A stretch of 29,538 bases of DNA from Priapulus caudatus (GCF_000485595.1 NW_014579079.1:22431-51968); one strand, 5' to 3'. Positions 18,920 through 29,446 are shown, counted from the first letter of the stretch. The notes: generated by a model not told the origin, from the letters alone. Translations and numbers: made by a program.

Positions 18920-18998
18920 ATGGGGCTAATGGTTGAATATTTGTGTTGTATTCGTGTGAAATCAAGCGAGCGTCGAGCGAATTTTGGCAGCACGCTTT
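18920..18998 (+). repeat. Dispersed repeat, left member of an inverted pair
   Basis: ATTTGTGTTGTATTCGTGTG, then AAATCAAGCGAGCGTCGAGC and, further on, CACGCTTTC, appears in reverse orientation, slightly diverged, at 21812-21890. The two lie about 2.8 kb apart and bracket most of block D. The C2/C3 breakpoint falls inside this word (GAGCGTCGA). Confidence 0.75.
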
Positions 18999-19033
18999 CG
19001 CTATTGCTATATATTTTAGTCCCAGTGTGGCTG

Positions 19034-19269
19034 AAGGGGTCGTTGTCGTATCAGGTACTACAGATATGTACCCAAGGTAGTTTTAGGTTGTTTAGTATTA
19101 TGTTTATATTTTTATATGAGGTATGTTTAGGGTTAGGGTTAGGGTTAGGATTAGGGTTAGTGTTAGGGTTAGGGTACACTTCTGTAGTACAAGTCTGGTA
19201 CACTTTGTGTATACATATATGTACCTCGGGTACATGTATATGTAGTACCTGATACGACAACGACCCCTT
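19034..19269. mobile_element. 236-bp inverted-repeat element with a TTAGGG core
   Basis: The left end AAGGGGTCGTTGTCGTATCA, then GGTACTACA..TATGTACCC, is mirrored at the right end (about 19220-19269: GGGTACATGTATATGTAGTA, then CCTGATACGACAACGACCCCTT). That gives inverted repeats of about 47 bp with three or four mismatches. If the element begins at AGGGG, a TGA lies on both sides, a possible 3-bp target duplication. Between the arms is an interstitial telomere-like array (19126-19174). No coding capacity. Confidence 0.85.
19126..19174 (+). repeat. Interstitial TTAGGG array
   Basis: About eight hexamers of TTAGGG with two variants (TTAGGA, TTAGTG). It lies within the inverted-repeat element. 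Its G-rich strand is plus, opposite to the CCCTAA arrays of block C. It can form a G-quadruplex. Confidence 0.93.
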
Positions 19270-19393
19270 GAGCGTCAGTGTGCAGCGGCAGCAATATTGG
19301 CGCTTGGCGGCAGCCAGTGTTTGTTGTAGATGAGCATTTGGATGACATTTACAGAAATTGTCGGCAATAATAGGTGAAAGAGAGTATAGAAAC

Positions 19394-19460
19394 AGGTCCC
19401 TTGATAATGCAAATAGGTCCCTTGATAATAGCATAATAGGTCCCTTGATTATGCAATGTT
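19394..19460. repeat. 22-bp tandem repeat, three units
   Basis: AGGTCCCTTGATAATGCAAA-type units begin at 19394, 19415 and 19438. Spacing is 21 and 23 bp. Confidence 0.85.
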
Positions 19461-20170
19461 AACAAATGCTAGAGTAACTGGCACCCTTGTGTAGTTAATA
19501 AGTACATTACATTATAGCAAACGCGTATTAGTTTGTCTAAATCACTGCTGTTACTAAGAAATGTCTAATTGAAATCTGCAGTCCAAGAAATCAGTTGTAC
19601 AGTTTCAAACCTCTGCCAGCCGAAGCGGGTGTGATACAGATTTATAGTGCACCGGACATTTTCGCACGCATGCTTGGCCGTACCTAATGATAGCGATAGT
19701 ACAATACCGTAACTGTATACGTAACAGTAGCTGTGATTGTAATGCACGTGGAATCCACGTACGAATCACAGACGCTTGTGATAATGAAGTAGGCTGTGTT
19801 GGGGGCCCACACTATGGGGGGATCGCGGACTAACCACGGCCACAGACTAAACATGAAAAGCAGATGGCACTACGCGTATTTACGTATATTGGTCAAACAA
19901 ATACACCTGTATCCGAAATTGAAGATATGTGGGTCCCCCGTTCATTAGCACCCACGGTTATTACTTGTGCCTCAATACCGAGAATACACCCAGAGATACA
20001 TTCTACGAGCTCGATCATTAGTCGTTATAAGCATCCCGGGACAAACAATTCTCTGCTCAACACCGGTAGCAACATGTGACGTCACCTAACGTGATTAGTA
20101 AATAAATTTCGTATTTATTTAGCATTATATTTTATTGAAACGCTCCAAGTGCCTGTGGTCAATAGTGATA
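19461..20170. other. Unassigned DNA in block D
   Basis: No recognisable gene or repeat ends. A G-rich GGGGGCCCACACTATGGGGG patch lies at about 19801-19820. Confidence 0.4.
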
Positions 20171-20199
20171 CAGGGTTCTCCCCAGGATGAAATTCAAAC

Positions 20200-20280
20200 A
20201 GGGGAGGGAGGGGAAGGGAAGGGAGGGAGGGGCGGAACTGGCGGGGGGGCGGGTCCGGGGGGGGGGTCCGGGGGGGCGTT
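20200..20280 (+). repeat. G-rich tract with quadruplex potential
   Basis: Many runs of 3-10 G separated by 1-4 bases on the plus strand, for example GGGGAGGGAGGGGAAGGGAA. This easily satisfies four closely spaced G3+ runs. Exact run lengths are suspect given indel errors elsewhere. Confidence 0.85.
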
Positions 20281-20316
20281 TTTTTACCGTACCACTAATT
20301 AATGCCGTAAAATCGT
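20281..20316. mobile_element. Lone terminus of the C-block inverted-repeat element
   Basis: TTTTTACCGTACCACTAATT, then AATGCCGTAAAATCG, matches the right-hand terminus of the 16644-17026 element (TTTTTTCCGTACCACTAATG, then CGTAAAATCG in reverse). No second arm was found nearby, so it is a truncated or nested relic. Confidence 0.6.
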
Positions 20317-20780
20317 CACCACACCATAGACGGTATTTGGGTTCTTGTATATATAAGATAGCCGAGTCGGTGTACAGTTAGTGTTGGTGTGGGACAGGTT
20401 GACTGGTTTGTACTTGTGTATTGTCTGCAGTGCATGCGTGCACCACGGTAAAAAAAATACACGCGTCGGTGGTCCTGGTTGAATGGGAATTCTTGGACGA
20501 TCGATTCCGCCGCTGGCAAACTTTTATTTGGTGGAATTTAATCGGGGCGGAGGTAATTGTAAACGGGGCGCAAAGATTGAAACAGGGGCGAGTTTTCCCA
20601 AACGGGGCGCCGCGCGCCCGTTTGCGCAATGTAGAGAGAACCCTGTGATGTGATGTGTCAGCCAATACGAACCAATTAAATCGTGATTTTATATTGACTT
20701 TTACAATTTTATGGTGAGTGAAATCACTGGCAGCAAGAACAGCCCGCAACGTACAGCACACACGCGGCCATTGACTATAA

Positions 20781-21504
20781 TAACAACATGGTGCCGAACC
20801 TGCCGCCGCAGTTTCCACAACTCACCGTTTCCAGCAGTTACGACTCCGCGTTCTGCAGGCGACGCACTTTCCAACTATTGTTGGAATCGCGGAAGACTGC
20901 TGAACAATCTACACCCGCCATTTTTGACAATCGGCCCACCAGAATGCGCTCCAATCACAGAAATTTCTCAAATATACATGCGAAATGTTCCTTCGGATGC
21001 TACTAGGCAAACGGGCGGCATGCCCAATCGCCGGTGGCTGCGCTGATTGGCTGCAGCAAGTTTAACGTGCAGACAGGCTGCACAACTACGTTTGTTGACA
21101 TCGCAGGTGAGTCATGTTAAACGGACCCTCTCTCTCGCTGTACGCTCGTCGATCTGTATTGCCTAGCGGGATACGAGTTCGTCTATTAATTGGCGAAGTG
21201 GCAGTACACATGAACTTGCTGCAGCCAATCAGCGCAGCCGCCAGCGGTTGGGCATAGCTGCCTTCTTGCCTAGTAGCATCCGAAAGGTCATTTCGCATGT
21301 ATATATGAGGAATTTCTGTGATTTGAGCGCATTCTGGCGGGCTGATTGTCAAAAATAGTGGGTGTAGCTTGTTCAGCAGTGTTCCGCAATTCCAACGATA
21401 GTTGGAAAGTGGCGTCACCTGCAGGAACACCAGAGTTTTAAGTAACTGATTGCAAACGGTGAGTTGTGGAAACTGCGGCGGCGAGTTAGGCACCATGTTG
21501 TTAT
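20781..21504. repeat. Fold-back structure: 280-290 bp arms, 150 bp spacer
   Basis: The left arm (20781-21062) and right arm (21213-21504) are diverged reverse complements. Shared landmarks are CAACATGGTGCC, CCGCCGCAGTTTCCACAACT, CTTTCCAACTAT.GTTGGAAT, TTTTTGACAATC, CAGAATGCGCT, TACATGCGAAATG and GCTGCGCTGATTGGCTGCAG. Identity looks like about 80% with small indels. Because the arms are mirror copies, an MVPN.PPQFPQLTV frame opens on plus in one arm and on minus in the other, and I do not call it a protein. It is either a Foldback-type element or two insertions of one repeat in opposite orientation. Confidence 0.85.
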
Positions 21505-21620
21505 TATGCACCATATGCACCATTATTATTACCATGCACCATTATTATTACCTTACTTTTATTATTACCAATCACTGTTATTATTACCATGCACCATTAT
21601 TATTATGCACCATTATAGGC
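21500..21620. repeat. (TTA)n / CATGCACCATTATTATTAC tandem repeat
   Basis: Repeated CACCATTATTATTACC units with a variable spacer, starting at the outer edge of the right fold-back arm. Roughly five irregular units of 17-35 bp. Confidence 0.85.
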
Positions 21621-21654
21621 ACAGGCACTTGGAACGTCTCAATAACAAAAATTA

Positions 21655-21790
21655 ATGGTAAATAAACACGAAATGTACCAAAGTCTTAATGTTTCTCTAC
21701 TCTATTTCGCCTATAATCACCTTGTAAATGCCAGTCAAATGTTTCATCTGCAACACGCAAGTACACCGCACGCCCGCGCTGTGCACAAAC
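21655..21790. repeat. Diverged copy of a segment of block B (14335-14490)
   Basis: Shared ordered words: TAAACACGAAATGTA, GTCTTAATGTTTCTCTA, TTTCGCCTA, TGTAAATGCC.GTCAAATG and GTACACCGCACGC. It differs from B1 and B2 by substitutions and indels, so it is an older member of a dispersed repeat family, not part of the recent duplication. Confidence 0.8.
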
Positions 21791-22352
21791 AACATGAATA
21801 AGAGAGCAGGTAGGAAAGCGTGATTGTGAAATTTGCTCGACGCTCGCTTCATTTCACACGATCACAGCACAAATACACATCCAACAGCTTCCATCTTGGT
21901 ATCCATGTGTACAGAAATGTTCACTTGTTTGAATTATAATGCTGGCCTTTGTTCTTACCTACTCCCATCAGAGATATCTTGTGAAATCCTGCACAAAATG
22001 TTCTCTCCGTGAAAATGTAAAGAAGACGTATATATATATCATCCAAAAATCCTGTACTTTCGATCGATCACTGTAGTCGTGTGTGTGTGACATCATGCCC
22101 GCGCGCATTATGCTTAGCTCGGCGGGCCTCGAAACAGAGGCTCGGAGGCAGGCAGTAGCTCATCCCGGCATGCAATGCGCCCCATTACTCGTGTATAAAC
22201 AAGAACATCTCGTCCTCTTTACATTTTCCGCGATAACAGTTTCGTGCAGGATTCACGAGATATCTCTGGTGGGAGTCGTAAGAACAAAAGCCATAGTTAT
22301 AATTCTAGACCGCCAGACGCTAGCCCACCAGGCTGTACGACGATTGTCTATA
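21791..22352. other. End of block D, largely unassigned
   Basis: Contains the right-hand member of the inverted pair (21812-21890, partner at 18920-18998). Otherwise nothing is recognisable. The segment ends at GTCTATAAAACTTCTCC, where the text becomes block B2. Confidence 0.5.
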
Positions 22353-22427
22353 AAACTTCTCCAAACTTTAACAAACTCGGAGTTTGCTCGAGTTTGCAAA
22401 CTAAAGTTTGCTAGTGTAGACAGGGCT
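22353..22427. mobile_element. Isolated right terminus of the MITE
   Basis: The last 75 bp of the 11727-12121 element, ending GCTAGTGTAGACAGGGCT and followed by TTA (22428-22430). The left part is absent at this location; it would complete the truncated copy at 15290-15617. Confidence 0.88.
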
Positions 22428-23444
22428 TTACACACCACAAATTGTGGAGCGCGAGCGCGATCGCGCCCCTTAAAAATGAAAGCCTGTATGTATGTACGTA
22501 TACAGTATTGTACAGTAGTGTAGTATACAGGGTTAGATAGTAACCATTTTAATTCATTAGTCCACAGGACTAGTAAAAGAACCACATGAGCGAGAGTGCT
22601 CATCTGAGGTCTGCTGCTCTACTGTACTGGCCTTTCTGCAAAAGGTTGAAAATCTGTTCCATCGCTAAAACCGGCTACGACGTCATCAAAACTGTTTAGC
22701 CTAGGTATTAACACAAAAACTAAACCCTAACACTGCATCCTACTTCATACCTGCTCGACTGACTTATCGTGTCATAATGTATCACTAGGCATATAGTTGC
22801 CGCGAGATAGCGTATGCAAGTGTAATCAATAATCAAAGATGGCATCGCCCTTCGTACATTGGTGATAAGTCAAGAAAGAAGAGATAACCTAATTTCCTCG
22901 AGTTGCTGAAATTCACAGGCTAAAATCGAAGTATATTCAGGGAAGCAACAATTTCGCTCAGCTGTGAGTAATAAATTAAACAAATCTGCATTGCAGGTGT
23001 GCATGTTTATTAGAATAGAAGTGCCAGTTCACCCCATGCATGAGTAATGAGTTGCCCCCAGGTTTTTGCCTACATTTCGGATGACGGCCACGCGAGCATT
23101 CAGGGTGCTATTAATATACAGACAGCTTTAGAAAATAATATGATTTACGGAGCATAAACCTTGTTCAACAAACTTTTGTCTTTGCAATTGAACTGCAAAT
23201 ATAGCCTCGCATCCACACAGTTATGGCTCTGATTAAGCAGTTCAGTCCTTTGTTAACAGTCAACAAATCCATGTTTAACCCTCCTCTTGGGGGTCAAAAG
23301 GTTATCAGACACTTACTCTTTGCACGTCAGTGGAAAGCACATTTCATGGTCCTTTCAATAAAGTGATAAAAATGGTAGGTCAGTGGTGAAACAAAAACGT
23401 TTTTCACTCTGTCTATTAGGCAATGTCCTCAGAAAATGTCTGAT

Positions 23445-23767
23445 ATCTGACCTTTCCCCCACTGCCCTTTGACCAATTTCGCACTGGTGATGGGTTTCCT
23501 GCCCATCACACTATACACCGAATATTAAGAGCATAAGTCAAGCCGTTCAGATTTGTGCCACAATTTCGTATTTTCTCATATCAATTAAGTTAAGGGGGAA
23601 ATATACTCCGTTTACACCTCTTGACCTTTGACCCCAAATTGGTCATCCTGAGTCCTTTTCACGATCGCCCCTGACGTCCCGAATATCGTGACGTACGTCG
23701 AGCAGTTAAGATTTGTGCCCAACTGTTGACGGACGGACGGACGCACGGACAGACGGACGGACGGACA
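23445..23767 (+). repeat. Dimeric dispersed repeat with (GGAC)n tail, copy 2
   Basis: Second copy of 13131-13457: the same two head-to-tail units, with the GGAC run at about 23729-23767. The segment before unit two is shorter (GGGGGAAATATACTCCG). Confidence 0.65.
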
Positions 23768-24067
23768 ATCATGCTATTCTACAAGCTGCATCTGACTACG
23801 TCAGATGAGCTAAAAATGTACTAGTCCTGTCGAGATTCTACTAGTCCTGCTGAAGGACTCTTACTAGGCGCAGAGGCAACGGGCATTGTGATTTGCCAGG
23901 AGTTTAGGTGGGGTAGGTGGTGGAGCCCCCTTCTGCTAGGGGTACAGGTGGTCTCCCCCAGGGTACAAGGGGTGTCCCTCAGAAGTTGTGGCAAAAGACA
24001 TTCAATTGTATAAAATATACGTAACTTTGATATGAATCATGAGAATAAAATTTAAATTAAATTAATT

Positions 24068-24421
24068 TTAATTCGAAACTAAAATTTCGGCCTCCTTTGA
24101 TGAGGAATCTGTGGATCCGTCACTTATTACACCAAGGAATTTGGCATAATTTATAGCTCCATACTGTTCCGGCACCTTGTATGGGCTATCGCCGTAATGA
24201 ACCTCTGGGGCAGGCTTGTGCGGTGAGGTAAGTGCTGCGACATCTAACTAATCCTTGGCCTTGTCAAGCTGGCAGCAGCTGGACGTAATCGTTGTAGGGC
24301 TGCCGTTTTTTCCAATAGCATGTGCATTTCTAATTAGGATATTGCGTTTTGCTATTGTGGCCTTGTTCATTAAAGTTAGTGTTTTTGGCCCTCACTGTTT
24401 CTGAACATCAGACATGGTCAT
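24068..24421 (-). pseudogene. hAT-like transposase-derived fragment, copy 2
   Basis: Second copy of 13761-14115. It keeps the CTAACTAA duplication (24244-24251) and the DGSTDSS-encoding end. Additional indels relative to copy 1 (for example near 24215-24240, 24254 and 24385-24408) break the frame further. The extra breaks look like sequence error or recent decay on top of the shared old lesion. Confidence 0.6.
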
Positions 24422-25946
24422 TGCATTTCATTTTGCTATGATCTTTCTGAGCCCCTCGGAAGCTTCATGCGCTTAAGCAAACGCATCACAACGCCGCTCT
24501 CCTGAGGTGTTGTCAACTGCAGCAATCGGTATCAGAGAGAGCCACACAGCTTTTTTAGGCTGCCTAGAGTGATCACAACAACAAGGTAAAGTGAGCGAGA
24601 GACGCCGGCGGACCACAGACGCTTGGAGCAATTTTCAATAAAAAAAGCAATGCTGATTAAACACGAAATGTATAAATTTACTACCAATGTCTTAATGTTT
24701 CTCTATTCTCTTTCGCCTAGTATTTCCGATAATTACCTGTAAATGCCGGTCAAATGCTTCTCTGCAACACACAGGTACACCGCACGCACGGCGCACGCCG
24801 CTACACATTTACACTTATATTCATATATCGCCGGCATCCAATAGGCAGCTGTTTGAGTGGGGGTGGTGATTTCTCTTGCACGTGCAGCATAACTCTACAT
24901 AAAATAGCACCGAGGCAACATGTGAACAGAATTCACCAAGCCGGCTTTACAATTAGTGTGCTGACATGATGCTGTCCATATTCTCTCATCATGACCCATG
25001 CACGGATGGAGAGATGGTATAATCAGAGACTGGGAGTGCATAACACGTGCTCGGATAACGTACATGGGACTCTCACTACAGGTTCACATGATAGATGTAG
25101 ACTGATACACCACTAAACCAACCGCAGAACCGTGGATCGTAGGCATCCAGGCTTTTGTGGTTGTCCTGAGCGTATAAAATGGACTCGTCTCGTACGGGTG
25201 TCGATTCCCAATGCACGCAATTTGTCAAGATAGCGTGCTTTGGCTACGTTGTCTAGTGAATCAAAGTACTTATCCATACTACGTACACTTCAGACAGTTG
25301 GCAAATGTGCATACACCAGATATTATAAAAAGCTGCGTTTGATAGCTATATGCAGTAAAATCGGTGAAATTTCTGAACACTCGCGATGTAAACAAACTCA
25401 AGTCCATGATGATGATATGTGTTGCGTGCAATCTCCCGATCTGCTCAATCTAGCAATCCGCCGACTGTGCGGAAACCTCATCAAACTCTCATAGCATCCG
25501 AACCCACGCTAAATAACCTGCATGCAAAACCATGCAAAACCGGACCTGAGTAATCTCATTGAAACCTGGCAGATTAGCACCCCCAACCCACGCTGATAAA
25601 CCTGCTGCAACACCATGTAATACCGGTCTGTACAATCATATTCAAAGTCTAGCACCCCAACACGCGCTGGTAAACCTGTCTGCAAAACCGGGATCCACTT
25701 ACTGCTAATATAGATTACTATAATAACACTATCGATGTAAAATCGCTAGATTGCGCATATCGGTAACACATGTTCGCTCTTTTTTTGAACGGGTATGGCC
25801 GGCGGCACGGGATTGTAGGTAATATTGCTATTTTTAGTGGAAGTCGCAGAACCCTCTATAGTAAGATCGATGGGAGGATGGGAAATTGGGACTGGCGGCG
25901 TGGAATACATGCAAAAATTCGTATCGGCGTCGTCCCGCGCGCATCT

Positions 25947-26328
25947 ATTTTTTCCGTACCACTAATGCATAAACTCTCTTGGGCTATCCCAGAAACCACC
26001 GCAGCACACGCACATCCATGTATGCATAGCACATCCATAATATATAATTCCAATAACCCTCAATAGCCAAGCTAGTACAGCAGGCGGCGTTACGTCTGAG
26101 ATGAGTTGGTTCGAATCCCATGTTTTTTTTTATTTTTTTCTATCTTTATCCATTTAACAATTTTTTTCCCAATTAACGCAAATATTTACATGATTTATTT
26201 ACAATTTAATTTAAAAAATTTATTAGTGTTGATTAAATTAAATTTGGGTTAAGGTTAGGGAGTAAGGCGTAGGTTGCGGTGGTTTCTGGATAGCCCTAGC
26301 GATTTTACGCATTAGTGGTACGGAAAAA
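25947..26328. mobile_element. Inverted-repeat element with tRNA-like module (C2)
   Basis: Copy of 16644-17026. The A-box-like site is at 26064-26075 and the B box at 26108-26118. The region between them differs by indels from C1 and C3 (CAGGCGGCG, TCTGAGATGAG). Confidence 0.78.
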
Positions 26329-26529
26329 TTGACACGCCCCGCGCGTACCTACGAGTGAAATGTTGAAACGTTGCCGCATCGCGGTTGATACTGTTACTGA
26401 AGGAACTATTAAAGCAGCGGGCGTCTTTGCTGTAGTCTACGCGAGCAAGAGCAAGGCGCGTGACAACCAGCCAGCGGCAGCGCGAAGGGAGGGGGGATTT
26501 GTCGAATGCATGAAGCTTGCTAAATTGGT

Positions 26530-26531
<2 letters not shown>

Positions 26532-26565
<34 letters not shown>
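26532..26565. repeat. (GT)n microsatellite (C2)
   Basis: About 17 units, half the length of the C1 array, so the copies are distinguishable here. Confidence 0.96.
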
Positions 26566-26568
<3 letters not shown>

Positions 26569-26751
26569 CATGTCTGTTTGTATGTGCAAGACTGTGTGAG
26601 TGTGTCTGTCGTGTGTGTATGCGTATTAACCAGCGAGCCGTGCAACCGTGATTTGCACGGTCCGTTTTGAAACTGCACGGCCAAAAAAAGAAAAATTTAA
26701 AAATGTAAACAAGTTAAAAATATTTAAAAAATATAAATATTCCTGCCTAAT

Positions 26752-26800
26752 ACCCTGACCCTAACCCGAACCCTAATCCTAACCGTAACCCTAACCCTAA
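26752..26800. repeat. Interstitial CCCTAA array (C2)
   Basis: Same order of variant hexamers as 17494-17543, showing both descend from one array. Confidence 0.9.
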
Positions 26801-27353
26801 ATATAGATATATATTTATTCATGTAGAGAATGCATGAAACAGACTGGGAAGAATGTGCGAGAAACATAGAAGACTAGACAGAGGGCACTCACGGAGAGTG
26901 CATACCTCCGCGAGCATGTAACATGCATGTGACATATAAGACATATAAGTATTGTAGACAAAGACAATAGATTGTTGTTGCGTGATATTTGAGTTAAAGT
27001 TGAATGTAAATATATAATTGAAATGCACTCACGTTAAAAGTTGCCGTGGAATACCGAAGGCGAGCGAAAGAGAATACACGAAACTGATGGTACTGCGGGC
27101 ATCCGTGGAATGCTACGATGCTGCAGATAACGCATGTAGTTGTAGTTTGAGTTCTAGTTCTAGTTCTAGTTTCTAGTTTTAGGTCTAGTTGCAGTTTCTA
27201 GTAGTTGTAGTTTGTAGCATACCAGTAACAGGCGGAATCGCTGAAATATTCATTGCTGCGCGCAAGCGAGCTAGCATACGGCTGCTGGACACCGAGCTGC
27301 TGCTGACTCGATGCCCTAAGGTGAGCTGCTGCTGAATAGATCGCGCCAAGGCT

Positions 27354-27388
<35 letters not shown>

Positions 27389-28858
27389 CACGAGACCAAT
27401 TACATGACCTCCGTTGCGCGGAGGTAAATATAAAGAAAGGCAAGAGTGGAGTTTTCTCTAATATGAAATAGAATATCATCAGTTATAATAGAAAAGCTAT
27501 GCAGCCGGCGCGGCACGGCCGGCAGCAGGAGCGTGTCAGATGTTAGGAAGGCGCGCCCAGCGACACACAGACAACTGGAAGAATGGGCGTTCGCGTGGGT
27601 TTTATAATATCTTGGTTGTATATACCGCGCAGGCTATCACCACTGTATGCACCCCCCTTACGCGCCCCTGTGACACTCAGACGTGCGCAGCCAGCGGGAG
27701 CTGGAAGAGGGGGCGAGGCGAATTCATATACATCACCGGATGGCCGCGAAAGGGTAGTAGGGAACAGTCAACATCAATGGCGAGCCATTTCTGGTTCAAG
27801 GATAGAGATGATGTCCAGATTGAGACCTATGTCATTTTCGTCACTGTGGGGCTAGCCCCTTTAAAATCGACAGGAGTGTTGTTGAAGGTGGTGTTTGTTC
27901 ATTTCGACCAAGAAACATTATGTCAGTTCACTGCAAGTGTGGAAAAAACTGTGTTTAAGCGACACTACTCGCCGGTTTCCGTCTGTTTCTCACCATTGCT
28001 ACGTGCGAGAATTTCCCGTGATCTTCCTGTGCTACGACCCTCAAATCTATAGAGATCTGCGTATTTGCGCGCGCCATTTACGGACTGATACTACTTGCTC
28101 TCTGCAGTAAAATACCTTGAAATCCGTTGATATTCATTGGTTTTTTGGAAAGTCATAAATGATATAAGAAATGGGGCTAATGGTTGAATATTTGTGTTGT
28201 ATTCGTGTGAAATCAAGCGAGCGTCGACAGATATTATAAAAAGCTGCGTTTGATAGCTATATGCAGTAAAATCGGTGAAATTTCTGAACACTCGCGATGT
28301 AAACAAACTCAAGTCCATGATGATGATATGTGTTGCGTGCAATCTCCCGATCTGCTCAATCTAGCAATCCGCCGACTGTGCGGAAACCTCATCGAACTCT
28401 CATAGCATCCGAACCCACGCTAATAAACCTGCATGCAAAACCATGCAAAACCGGACCTGAGTAATCTCATTGAAACCTGGCAGATTAGCACCCCAACCCA
28501 CGCTGATAAACCTGCCTGCAACACCCTGTAATACCGGGTCTGTACAATCATATCAAAGTCTAGCACCCCAACACGCGCTGGTAAACCTGTCTGCAAAACC
28601 GGGATCCACTTACTGCTAATATAGATTACTATAATAACACTATCGATGTAAAATCGCTAGATTGCGCATATCGGTAACACATGTTCGCTCTTTTTTGGAA
28701 CGGGTATGGCCGGCGGCACGGGATTGTAGGTAATATTGCTATTTTTAGTGCAAGTCGCAGAACCCTCTATAGTAAGATCGATGGGAGGATGGGAAATTGG
28801 GACTGGCGGCGTGGAATACATGCAAAAATTCGTATCGGCGTCGTCCCGCGCGCATCTA

Positions 28859-29242
28859 TTTTTTCCGTACCACTAATGCATAAACTCTCTTGGGCTATCC
28901 CAGAAACCACCGCAGCACACGCACATCCATGTATGCATAGCACATCCATAATATATAATTCCAATAACCCTCAATAGCCAAGCTAGTACAGCGGCGGGCG
29001 TTACGTCTGAAGATCGTTGGTTCGAATCCCATGTTTATTTTTTATTTTTTTCTATCTTTATCCATTTAACAATTTTTTCCCAATTAACGCAAATATTTAC
29101 ATGATTTATTTACAATTTAATTTAAAAAAATTTATTAGTGTTGATTAAATTAAATTTGGGTTAAGGTTAGGGAGTAAGGCGTAGGTTGCGGTGGTTTCTG
29201 GGATAGCCCTAGCGATTTTACGCATTAGTGGTACGGAAAAAA
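28859..29242. mobile_element. Inverted-repeat element with tRNA-like module (C3)
   Basis: Third copy of 16644-17026. The A-box-like site is at 28975-28986 and the B box at 29019-29029 (GGTTCGAATCC, perfect). The segment before the B box reads TCTGAAGATCGTT, the most tRNA-like of the three copies. Confidence 0.78.
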
Positions 29243-29443
29243 TTGACACGCCCCGCGCGTACCTACGAGTGAAATGTTGAAACGTTGCCGCATCGCGGTT
29301 GATACTGTTACTGAAGGAACTCATTAACAGGCGCGTCTTTGCTGTAGTCTACGCGAGCAAGAGCAAGGCGCGTGACAACCAGCCAGCGGCAGCGCGAAGG
29401 GAGGGGGGATTTGTCGAATGCATGAATATATCTACATGTCTGC

Positions 29444-29446
<3 letters not shown>

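Larger units (their letters stand above)
15643..18976. repeat. Block C, copy 1 (repeated at 24947-28227 and 28228-29538)
   Basis: Starts at CTTCTACAATTAGTG just after the gap and ends at GAGCGTCGA, where C2 diverges from it. It contains a TATA-like site, a 78-bp minisatellite, the inverted-repeat element with a tRNA-like module, a (GT)n array, a CCCTAA array, a TCTAGT minisatellite and a CA array. An 84-codon frame at 15940-16194 begins with TTG, not ATG, and frames at 18279-18608 and 18640-18867 have no recognisable domain. A GGGGCTAGCCCC palindrome lies at about 18593-18604. No protein-coding gene is supported. Confidence 0.92.
20171..20645. mobile_element. 475-bp element with CAGGGTTCTC ends and a G-rich body
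   Basis: CAGGGTTCTC at 20171-20180 and GAGAACCCTG at 20636-20645 are perfect 10-bp inverted termini. Short CAGGG ends are common in hAT-type and related MITEs, but I cannot see a clean 8-bp target duplication (left AATAGTGATA, right TGATGTGATG), so the superfamily is open. Inside are a G-rich run (20200-20280) and spaced AACGGGGCG / AACAGGGGCG words. A terminus of another element family sits inside it at 20281-20316, implying nesting. Confidence 0.55.
18977..22352. other. Block D, unique within the window
   Basis: This 3.4-kb segment follows C1 and precedes B2. It is dominated by mobile-element fragments described separately: the TTAGGG inverted-repeat element, a G-rich element, a fold-back structure and short tandem repeats. 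Frames in it (for example 19864-20079, 22083-22523) show no recognised domain, and the last of these runs into the MITE end. Confidence 0.7.
22353..24946. repeat. Block B, copy 2
   Basis: Repeats 12052-14650 in the same order with scattered 1-2 base indels. It begins in mid-MITE at AAACTTCTCCAAAC and runs without a gap into block C2 at GCCGGCTTTACAATTAG. It contains a MITE right terminus, the dimeric repeat and a second hAT-like relic. Confidence 0.93.
24947..28227. repeat. Block C, copy 2
   Basis: Repeats 15643-18976, mainly with small indels, and joined to B2 without a gap. A real sequence difference lies just before the GT array: C2 has AAGCTTGCTAAATTGGTGG where C1 and C3 have AATATATCTACATGTCTGCG. 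It ends at GAGCGTCGA and is followed directly by C3. Sub-features recur: TATA-like site 25173, minisatellite 25495-25700, TCTAGT repeat 27136-27218, CA array 27353-27391. Confidence 0.92.

Noticed and set aside
20711-21535. Proteins sharing MVPN.PPQFPQLTV in the two fold-back arms
   Set aside because: The similarity is explained by the arms being inverted copies at DNA level. The frames diverge after the shared start and match nothing known to me.
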